This document shows positions 1-5,203 of a stretch of 5,203 bases of DNA, piece after piece. Origin of the DNA: Acidobacteriota bacterium (lineage in GTDB: Bacteria; Acidobacteriota; Blastocatellia; Pyrinomonadales; Pyrinomonadaceae). Below the pieces are notes generated by a model. It did no database searches, was not told the DNA's origin, and saw nothing but the letters and a program-made list of their open reading frames with translations. The stretch lies in NCBI GenBank assembly GCA_003222855.1, contig QHXH01000375.1:1-5203 (forward strand), given 5' to 3'. Each line of letters begins with the position of its first letter. Within the stretch, counting starts at the first letter, position 1. The position numbers were made by a program, and so were the translations under genes.

Positions 1-2
1 CG

Positions 3-1811
3 AGTGCCGAATACCTCGTCGGTGAGATCAAACGACATAAAGTTGGAATCGGCGCACTCGCGCTGATTGTGGTTATCGGGCTGCTGGCGGCTGGGGTTTG
101 GATATACAAGCTCGCAACCTCCAACAAAGCCATTGCACCGACGGCAATCAAGTTCACTCGGCTGACCAGCGGTGGAAAGATTGGCAACGAAACAATCACC
201 GGAGGCGCAGCGATTTCGCCGGACGGCAAGTACGTCGTTTTCTGGACTGTGGAAGGAGACAAGAGTTCTTTGTATGTTCGGCAGGTCTCGACGAGCAGTC
301 TGGTGCGAATAGTTGGACCGCTCGAAGGTAACTTCGGAGCGTCAACGTTTTCACGTGACGGCGAGTTCGTTTATTTCAACGGCGACGACAAAGACAATGT
401 GGATGGCGTGCTCTTTCAGGTTCCGGTGCTTGGTGGACAACTGCGAAAAATCGTAACTGGCGTTTCGAGTCCGGTCACATTTTCGCCCGACGGTAAACAG
501 ATAGCCTATCTGCACTTGATTCCAGCGACTGGCGAAAGCTTGCTGAAGGTTGCGAGTGCTGACGGAAGCGGTTCGCCAAACGTAATCGCGAGACGCACAC
601 TTCCCGATTATTATTCCCCGGATGGTCCGTCCTGGTCGCCTGATGGCCGGGTGATTGCGCTGGGCGCGGCTTCATTGTCATCAGGCAATGCCAGCTCAAC
701 CATCGTGGAAATTCCGGCAGCGGGCGGCAAGGAACGCCCGATAACGCCGCCCCAATGGGGTTATGTGTCGCGCGTAAGCTGGCTCAACGATGGCAGCGGA
801 CTCGTAATCGCTCTTTTCACAGCTTACACCTCAGTAGGAACTCAAATCTGGTTCGTCTCATATCCGGATGGCGCCGCGCATCGCATCACCAACCATCTTA
901 ACGGGTATGGAACTGTCAGTCTGGGGATCACTGCCGATTCAAAAACAATCGTAACAGTTCAGGAAGACTTCACCCGGTCCATCTGGGCCACTCGTCCCAA
1001 CGACGAAGCGACTCAGGCGCGCCAGATTTCAAACGGCAAGTATGAAGCATCGCTGGCAACAGTAACCGACGGCCGAATTGTTTATCTGAACAGCACGGGC
1101 GAAGCGAATGAAATCTGGATTATGAAGAATGACGGCAGCGATAAGCGACAATTGACAAACGATGGTGCGCTCAAAGATACCCTCTCAGTCTCACCAGACG
1201 ATCGCTGCATTGTATTCAGCTCGAATCGGTCGGGAAACTTCAGCATTTGGCGTATGGACATCGACGGCAATAATCAGAAGCAGCTAACTGAGGAAAGCAC
1301 CTTCGCGACCGGACCGGTTTGTTCGGCAGATGTGAAATGGGTTTTGTTTCAATCCTTTCGATCCGGCAAGTGGGCTGTCTGGAAGGTGCCAATTGATGGC
1401 GGCGACGCAACGAAAGTGAGCGATGCCGAGTGCTCTCTCCCGGCCGTTTCACCGGACGGCAAATGGATCGCATGTCTAACGCCGAACCAGAAAGCCAGCT
1501 TCAGATGGCAAATCGGAATCATTCCATTTGAAGGCGGCCCGGTGCAAAAGACTTTTGATTTACCTTCGACGTTTGGATTTAACGGCGGTGTCCGCTGGAC
1601 GCCAGACGGACGCGCGGTTTCGTATCTTTGGGACCAGGGCAACACCTCGAACGTTTACGCTCAACCGATTGAGGGCGGGCCGGTGAAGGCGTTAACTAAA
1701 TTCAAATCGGATCGCACAACCCGTTTCGCGTGGTCGCGCGATGGGAAGGAGATCCTTCTCAGTCGCGGTCCCCAAACCGATGATGTAGTCTTGATCAAGG
1801 ATTTTAGATAA
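3..1811 (+). CDS. C-terminal part of a membrane-anchored Ser/Thr kinase-like protein with PD40/TolB beta-propeller (5' partial)
   Basis: The frame is open from base 3 to the TAA at 1809-1811 (602 residues) and has no start of its own, so the gene begins left of the window. The first visible residues, SAEYLVGEIKRHK, are a polar cytoplasmic linker. A hydrophobic helix follows at about residues 14-35 (VGIGALALIVVIGLLAAGVW), and then a long extracytoplasmic region. From about residue 60 to the end I count roughly twelve PD40-type repeats of about 40 residues, with the core SPDGK-(hydrophobic)-FxS and ends such as DGxxxRQLT. Clear examples are SPDGKYVVF, SPDGKQIAY, SPDGRVIAL, SPDGKWIAC, TPDGRAVSY and SRDGKEILL. 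Twelve repeats would fit two six-bladed TolB-like propellers. In Acidobacteriota, Ser/Thr kinases with this linker, helix and propeller order are common, so the missing N-terminus is probably a kinase domain; that is inference. The propeller is a likely ligand- or protein-binding sensor. A GTG at 69 lies inside the membrane helix and is not a credible start. The next gene begins 5 bases after the stop. Confidence 0.9.
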   Translation, partial: SAEYLVGEIKRHKVGIGALALIVVIGLLAAGVWIYKLATSNKAIAPTAIKFTRLTSGGKIGNETITGGAAISPDGKYVVFWTVEGDKSSLYVRQVSTSSLVRIVGPLEGNFGASTFSRDGEFVYFNGDDKDNVDGVLFQVPVLGGQLRKIVTGVSSPVTFSPDGKQIAYLHLIPATGESLLKVASADGSGSPNVIARRTLPDYYSPDGPSWSPDGRVIALGAASLSSGNASSTIVEIPAAGGKERPITPPQWGYVSRVSWLNDGSGLVIALFTAYTSVGTQIWFVSYPDGAAHRITNHLNGYGTVSLGITADSKTIVTVQEDFTRSIWATRPNDEATQARQISNGKYEASLATVTDGRIVYLNSTGEANEIWIMKNDGSDKRQLTNDGALKDTLSVSPDDRCIVFSSNRSGNFSIWRMDIDGNNQKQLTEESTFATGPVCSADVKWVLFQSFRSGKWAVWKVPIDGGDATKVSDAECSLPAVSPDGKWIACLTPNQKASFRWQIGIIPFEGGPVQKTFDLPSTFGFNGGVRWTPDGRAVSYLWDQGNTSNVYAQPIEGGPVKALTKFKSDRTTRFAWSRDGKEILLSRGPQTDDVVLIKDFR

Positions 1812-1816
1812 GCGAG

Positions 1817-2812
1817 ATGAGGTTCGAATTCTACACTGAAGCGATCGCCAACACGCCCAAACTCTCAGTCGACGGCACCGTCGATAATGCAATTCACTTT
1901 TCACATCCGGCGTCAGTGAAGGCCGATACCTCGACTGAGATTGCTTTGAATGTCGTGGCGTCATCGAGTCGCAACGAACTCACAAAAGGCATCGATCTGG
2001 TCACCAACAATCACTTTGATACCGACGGCGTGCTATCGGTCTGGACCATGCTCAACGGCGAATGCGCTTTACCGCTGCGCAATAAATTGATCGCGGCGGC
2101 AGAGGCTGGAGACTTTTCTGAATTCAGTTCCGAAGATGGCGTGCGCACGAGCATCGTGATTCAGGGTTCTGACTCGCCTATAGACAAGTCAGGCTCACCG
2201 CTCGCCCGGCAACTCGCTGGTGAGGAAGTGAACGATGAGGCGCGGGCTTATGAAATAGTTTTGCCCCACGTCGAAGATGTGTTGACTCATACGAGCAAGT
2301 ACGAATCGCTGTGGCGAGAATCGTGGAAGCGAATTGAGCGCGCGTTGGACAGTTTTGCCAAAGGCACGTCGCGGGTCGATGAAGACGCGCCGGCAAAACT
2401 TTCCATGGTAACGCTGGCGCCCGAGGTGTTCGGCTCGGACGGTTTTGATCCATCGCGCGACGCGGTGCCGTTTACCGCTATCTCTTATCATGCGCGCGGC
2501 GAATTGTTCCTAATCGCGACCCCGCTTGAAAATGGGTGGGCATACCGGATCGATTATCCGTACTACTCCTGGGCTGAGACAGTCGTGCGGCCGCCGATCG
2601 CGCGGCGGCAGCTGAACCAGTTAATGAACGAGCTCAATGAACTTGAAAGAACCTTGTCAGCGAAATGGAGAATCGATTCATCTGAGTTGGCATCGGCGGC
2701 AAAGTTTGCGTTTGAGAATGGGAAGCTGGCGGTATCGAGGCTTGAGCCAGACGCTGTCGCGACTCAATTGCGCAATAGCGTGCTGGGATCGACAGCGGTT
2801 GCCGCAGGGTGA
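1817..2812 (+). CDS. Conserved protein of unknown function, probable DUF6687 family, with DHH-like HFDTDG motif
   Basis: This is a complete 331-residue soluble protein with no signal peptide or membrane helix. The start MRFEFY resembles what I recall of DUF6687 proteins, as do VDG near residue 18, LKADTSTEI-like text (KADTSTEIAL, 35-44), NNHFDTDGVLS (64-74), AAAEAGDFSEF (93-103) and the late YRIDYPYYSWAETVVRPP (243-260). The family assignment is from memory, not from a search. The HxDxDGxxS pattern at 66-74 looks like the metal-binding first motif of DHH phosphoesterases, but I see no DHH triad or DHHA1 glycine motif, so enzymatic function is speculative. Residues 263-282 (RRQLNQLMNELNELERTLSA) are a leucine-rich amphipathic helix. 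The ATG lies 5 bases after the preceding stop. An AAGGA at 1797-1801 is rather far upstream (15 bases) and GCGAG at 1812-1816 is weak, so translational coupling with the kinase gene is likely. The product's relation to the kinase is unknown. Confidence 0.85.
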   Translation: MRFEFYTEAIANTPKLSVDGTVDNAIHFSHPASVKADTSTEIALNVVASSSRNELTKGIDLVTNNHFDTDGVLSVWTMLNGECALPLRNKLIAAAEAGDFSEFSSEDGVRTSIVIQGSDSPIDKSGSPLARQLAGEEVNDEARAYEIVLPHVEDVLTHTSKYESLWRESWKRIERALDSFAKGTSRVDEDAPAKLSMVTLAPEVFGSDGFDPSRDAVPFTAISYHARGELFLIATPLENGWAYRIDYPYYSWAETVVRPPIARRQLNQLMNELNELERTLSAKWRIDSSELASAAKFAFENGKLAVSRLEPDAVATQLRNSVLGSTAVAAG

Positions 2813-2830
2813 AGTCCGTAACATTCTCGT

Positions 2831-2848
2831 CAGCTGGTGGGCCAGTTG
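2831..2848 (+). other. Short hairpin 3' of the DUF6687-like gene
   Basis: CAGCTGG (2831-2837) pairs with CCAGTTG (2842-2848) around a TGGG loop, giving seven pairs of which one is G-T. It lies 18 bases after the stop codon and just before the larger repeat element. No T-run follows, so it is not a classical intrinsic terminator. It could stabilise the 3' end of the upstream mRNA or be chance. Confidence 0.3.
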
Positions 2849-2853
2849 AGCCA

Positions 2854-2930
2854 GACTGGAGCGCAAGCGTCCTCGCTTGCTATCGGCATTGCTGGCCTTA
2901 CGTTGCAACCGAGACGGTTGCGCTCCAGTC
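2854..2930. repeat. REP/BIME-like palindromic element A (two inverted hairpin arms, cloverleaf-like)
   Basis: The ends are perfect inverted repeats, GACTGGAGC at 2854-2862 and GCTCCAGTC at 2922-2930. Inside are two hairpins. Arm 1 is GCAAGCG-TCCT-CGCTTGC (2863-2880) and arm 2 is GCAACCG-AGA-CGGTTGC (2905-2921). A 24-base spacer (2881-2904) separates them. Arm 2 read on the other strand repeats arm 1 except for one stem pair changed G-C to C-G on both sides and one fewer loop base, which is direct evidence of a conserved structure. The ends can alternatively pair as a 13-bp stem (2854-2866 with 2918-2930). Each arm has GGAG at its outer foot on its own strand, as in REP sequences recognised by REP-associated tyrosine transposases. 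It sits between two tandem genes and probably does not encode protein, although a frame stays open across it. Mobility and family assignment are inference. Confidence 0.85.
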
Positions 2931-3001
2931 CGTCTCACGCCGATGATACAGACCGCGCGTTCATCGACAAATCCAAACTCACTCGGACAAAATCCATAGC
3001 C

Positions 3002-3898
3002 ATGCGCGCGCTCCGCGACATCCTTGTTGGCCCGGCCGGTTGGTCGTACGCCGATTGGCGTGGCCGCGTCTATCCAGAGGCCGCTGGATCAAAGTTCGAT
3101 ACGCTCGCCCTGGTCGCGAAGTACTTCGACACGGTGGAAATCAACAGCAGCTTTTACTATCCACCGAAACCAGAGACGGCTCGAGCGTGGTTGGAGCGCG
3201 TCGCGCACAATCCACACTTCATTTTCACTGCCAAGCTGCACAAAGTCTTCACGCACAAACGCGACAAATTAACGAATCAGGATGAAAAGGCCTTTCGCGA
3301 AGGGATCGATCCGCTGCGAGAAGCGCACAAGCTGGGGGCCTTGCTAATCCAGTTTCCCTGGTCATTTCGAAACGACCGTGAAGAGCGAGCCTGGCTGGAT
3401 CAACTCCTCACACGCTTTAAGGATTATCCGCTGGTTGTCGAGCTACGGCACGAATCATGGAACAATCCGCGCATCTTGCGGACGCTGGAAGATTTCGGAG
3501 TGGGTTTGTGTGATATCGACCAGCCGATCTTTGCGGACTCGATTAAGCCGGCCTCGGAAGTTACGTCATCGATCGGTTATGTGCGTCTGCACGGCCGGAA
3601 TTATCAGCAGTGGTTTCGGAAAGAGGGGAATGTGCTGGAGCGTTACGATTACCTGTATTCGCGCGATGAACTCGGGCCGTGGATCGATCGAATCAAGGAA
3701 GTTGCGCAGAAAGCGAAGCAGACATTCGTGATTGCCAACAATCACGCGCGCGGGCAGAGTTTGGTAAACGCCTTCGAGATTTTGGCAGAACTGGAAGAAG
3801 AGCGCGTGCCGGGACCGGCGAAGTTGATTGAGACTTATCCGCGTCTGATCGAATCGGTTGAGCCGGATGACCACGAGCAGCAGGGTTCTTTGTTTTAG
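3002..3898 (+). CDS. DUF72 (YecE-like) TIM-barrel protein
   Basis: This is a complete 298-residue protein of the DUF72/YecE family, whose biochemical role is not established. Family motifs appear in order: GPAGWSYADWRGRVYP (10-25), YFDTVEINSSFYYPP (41-55), FTAKLHKVFTH (75-85), LIQFPWSF (115-122), VVELRHESW (145-153), YVRLHGRNYQQW (193-204), YLYSRDEL (217-224) and NNHARGQSLVNAFEI (246-260). The tail QGSLF is a common ending in the family. The conserved E46, N48, E147, R149, H150, R196, H198 and N246-N247 would line the barrel's active-site mouth. The frame is open back to a GTG at 2837, but the extra 55 residues are a translation of repeat A and its flank. The ATG at 3002 places GxxGWSY at the usual distance from the N-terminus, so I use it. 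No good Shine-Dalgarno precedes it. Length matches the family. The gene stands alone, bracketed by two palindromic elements. Confidence 0.95.
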   Translation: MRALRDILVGPAGWSYADWRGRVYPEAAGSKFDTLALVAKYFDTVEINSSFYYPPKPETARAWLERVAHNPHFIFTAKLHKVFTHKRDKLTNQDEKAFREGIDPLREAHKLGALLIQFPWSFRNDREERAWLDQLLTRFKDYPLVVELRHESWNNPRILRTLEDFGVGLCDIDQPIFADSIKPASEVTSSIGYVRLHGRNYQQWFRKEGNVLERYDYLYSRDELGPWIDRIKEVAQKAKQTFVIANNHARGQSLVNAFEILAELEEERVPGPAKLIETYPRLIESVEPDDHEQQGSLF

Positions 3899-3964
3899 TT
3901 TGGAGTTCCGCCTTCAGGCGGTCTTAACTTGTTAAAATGAGCCGCGTAAACGCGGAACTCCGAA
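3899..3964. repeat. REP/BIME-like palindromic element B between convergent genes
   Basis: Outer ends pair as GGAGTT (3902-3907) with AACTCC (3956-3961), extendable by TTT/GAA with one G-T pair. Arm 1 is CCGCC-TTCA-GGCGG (3908-3921) and arm 2 is CCGCG-TAAA-CGCGG (3942-3955). Read on the opposite strand, arm 2 equals arm 1 except for one apical stem pair (C-G to G-C, compensated) and one loop base (TTCA versus TTTA). The spacer holds a third small palindrome, TTAACTTGTTAA (3924-3935). GGAG marks the foot of each arm. The sequence differs from element A, but the plan is the same. It begins right after the DUF72 stop and ends 31 bases before the stop of the facing gene, a usual location for REP/BIME elements. 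It may protect or end transcripts from both sides, but no T-run follows either arm. Confidence 0.85.
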
Positions 3965-3995
3965 ACAAAGACGCGTCAAGCCGCCGCACTCCAAA

Positions 3996-5203
3996 TCACA
4001 GATCCTGCCGGTTCTTCAAAATCTTTACAAACGAACCCGAGACCAATTCATCGTGCGTCAATCCTGACAATCGCAAGGCTTCTTCTTCCGTCAGCGCGCC
4101 ACAATTGATCGCGCGTAAGAAATAATTCAGCAGTCCCTGGCCCGTCGCGGCATCGTCGAACACATCGCCAACCAAAGTTGCTTTCGCTGCTTTCTCAACA
4201 AAATTCCGCAGCCGCGCTGAGGCTGCGTCCAAACCATCGAGAAAGAAAGCATAGACCGCCGCATACCGCGTGGGGAGTTGGGCCGGATGCAGATCCCATC
4301 CCTGATAGAAGGCGCCGACGAGCGAATGTTGAATATGATCGTAATGAAGCTTCCACGCGCGATGAACGACCGCCCGGTTCTCATCAATTTGATTTGGCGT
4401 TAGCGACGCGCCGTCCTGAGCGCGATGCGGCCCGACCGGCATAATGTTGGTTGCGCCATCAGAAAGCCAGATGCCCGTGCCGGCGAATGACACCTGCATC
4501 ATGTGCTTCGCAAAGTCACAGGCGGGATGCATCATATGCTGATGGGCTGCCGTGATGCTGCAGCTCGCGGTGTAATCGTAGGTGCCGAAGTGCGCCGCGG
4601 TGCAACGGCCGCGCGCTGCGCGGAGGAGCAGCGGGAGATTGATTCGCCCCTCATCATTGATGATCGACTGCGTCGTTTCGATCATCATCTCCATCTTGAG
4701 CGAACCCGATGTCAGGCCGGACTGCTTTTCCAGGAAATCAAAGATATCCGCGAGTGCTGCGACCTGTTCCGGAGTCGTAATTTTTGGCAGCGTAACTACA
4801 AAATTTTCTGGCAGCTTCCGGCCCGCATTTTCCAGCACCGTCGTTACAAAGATGTCGAGCGTCCTGATGCTGCGCGCGCGCAACTCTTCGCTAAATGGTT
4901 TGATGCGAATGCCTATGAACGGCGGCAGCGTTCCCGCCTGCATTCCCCTGGCCACTTCGACCGCGGCCGATTCGGCGTGGCCGTCTTCTTCCGCGTCCGG
5001 ACGATTACCATAGCCGTCTTCGAAATCGATGCGGAAATCCTCGACCGGTTCACGACGTATTTTCTCGTGTACCCGTGTGTAAATGGTATGAGCGAGCCAG
5101 GCGGGTTTGTTCTCTTCCCGCAAGGCGTCTGCGTCGCTCTCCAAACGATGTTTCAAGCCGCTCGCGTAATCCAGCACATCGGGTAATTGATCCGCCAACG
5201 GCA
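3996..5203 (-). CDS. DUF6986 family protein, HpcH/HpaI aldolase/citrate lyase-like fold (5' partial)
   Basis: The frame runs leftward from the right edge to the TGA at 3998-3996. About 402 residues are visible. A TTG at 5198-5196 is the first possible start in the window, but the frame is open beyond it, and family members have more N-terminal sequence (I recall a QPVHTVY-type segment), so I treat the gene as cut by the edge. Numbered from that TTG, the family landmarks are REPVEDFRIDFEDGYG (49-64), PPFIGIRIKP (92-101), VVTLPKI (134-140), MEMMIETTQSI (169-179), AAHFGTYDYTAS (201-212), LSDGATNIMPVG (245-256), FYQGWDLHPAQLPTR (297-311) and FDDAATGQGLLNYF (347-360). By analogy with CitE/HpcH enzymes, the Glu of MIET and the Asp of GTYD would bind a divalent metal and the barrel arginines a carboxylate, suggesting C-C bond lyase or aldolase activity on an oxo- or hydroxy-acid. 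The substrate is unknown. The gene is convergent with the DUF72 gene. Confidence 0.92.
   Translation of the reverse strand, partial: PLADQLPDVLDYASGLKHRLESDADALREENKPAWLAHTIYTRVHEKIRREPVEDFRIDFEDGYGNRPDAEEDGHAESAAVEVARGMQAGTLPPFIGIRIKPFSEELRARSIRTLDIFVTTVLENAGRKLPENFVVTLPKITTPEQVAALADIFDFLEKQSGLTSGSLKMEMMIETTQSIINDEGRINLPLLLRAARGRCTAAHFGTYDYTASCSITAAHQHMMHPACDFAKHMMQVSFAGTGIWLSDGATNIMPVGPHRAQDGASLTPNQIDENRAVVHRAWKLHYDHIQHSLVGAFYQGWDLHPAQLPTRYAAVYAFFLDGLDAASARLRNFVEKAAKATLVGDVFDDAATGQGLLNYFLRAINCGALTEEEALRLSGLTHDELVSGSFVKILKNRQDL

Noticed and set aside
1..60. Inverted repeat CGAGTGC (1-7) and GCACTCG (54-60)
   Set aside because: It lies inside the coding frame of the kinase-like gene over a normal linker and membrane helix, so a 7-bp match at this distance is probably chance.
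2854..2930. Cloverleaf shape suggesting a tRNA or structured ncRNA gene
   Set aside because: There is no T-loop GTTCRA, no plausible anticodon arm and no CCA-compatible acceptor. The two arms are inverted copies of each other, which fits a palindromic repeat, not a tRNA.
3899..3964. Bidirectional intrinsic terminator between the convergent genes
   Set aside because: The hairpins are strong, but no T-run follows on either strand. The nearby TTTT at 3893-3896 precedes the hairpin on + and reads as A on -. A terminating role remains possible but is not shown.
3937..4125. A 62-codon + strand frame starting inside element B
   Set aside because: It begins within the palindrome, overlaps the 3' end of the DUF6986 gene in antisense, and has no ribosome site or recognisable protein.
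4503..5186. A 227-codon open frame on the + strand
   Set aside because: It lies wholly antisense to the DUF6986 gene, whose - strand product shows strong family motifs along the whole stretch. The + strand translation shows no recognisable domain.
1..5203. CRISPR arrays, transposase genes, toxin-antitoxin or defence genes
   Set aside because: No regularly spaced direct repeats and no such proteins are seen in any credible frame. The window is four ordinary genes plus two palindromic elements.

Overview
The window carries four protein-coding genes: three on the + strand and one convergent on the - strand. Two structured inverted-repeat elements lie in the gaps. The best guess for the source is a soil-type Acidobacteriota bacterium, possibly Blastocatellia. 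This is inferred from the style of the kinase tail (SAEYLVGEIKRHK, then a membrane helix, then many PD40 repeats), from moderately GC-rich DNA, and from the type of extragenic palindrome. No rRNA or other firm taxonomic marker is present.

Layout. (1) 3-1811, +: the C-terminal part of a membrane-anchored protein, most likely a eukaryotic-like Ser/Thr kinase. It has a cytoplasmic linker, one transmembrane helix and an extracytoplasmic TolB/PD40 beta-propeller of about twelve repeats; the kinase domain would lie left of the window. (2) 1817-2812, +: a 331-residue protein of unknown function, probably DUF6687, starting 5 bases after the first gene's stop. It carries a HFDTDG motif resembling motif I of DHH phosphoesterases. 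(3) 2854-2930: a 77-bp element made of two inverted hairpin arms (REP/BIME-like). (4) 3002-3898, +: a complete DUF72 (YecE-like) TIM-barrel protein. (5) 3899-3964: a second element of the same architecture but different sequence, between convergent genes. (6) 3996-5203, -: a DUF6986 protein of the HpcH/HpaI aldolase/citrate lyase fold, cut at its N-terminus by the right edge.

The genes do not form an obvious single pathway. The first two are probably cotranscribed. The DUF72 gene stands alone between the two repeats, and the DUF6986 gene belongs to a separate leftward unit whose upstream part lies outside the window. The most striking signal is in the repeats. In each element the two arms are near-perfect inverted copies that differ by exactly one compensated stem base pair plus one loop change. 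Both have GGAG at the foot of each arm. This points to selection on hairpin structure and suggests two families of REP-type mobile palindromes flanking the DUF72 gene. No defence system, CRISPR array, tRNA, rRNA or transposase gene was found.
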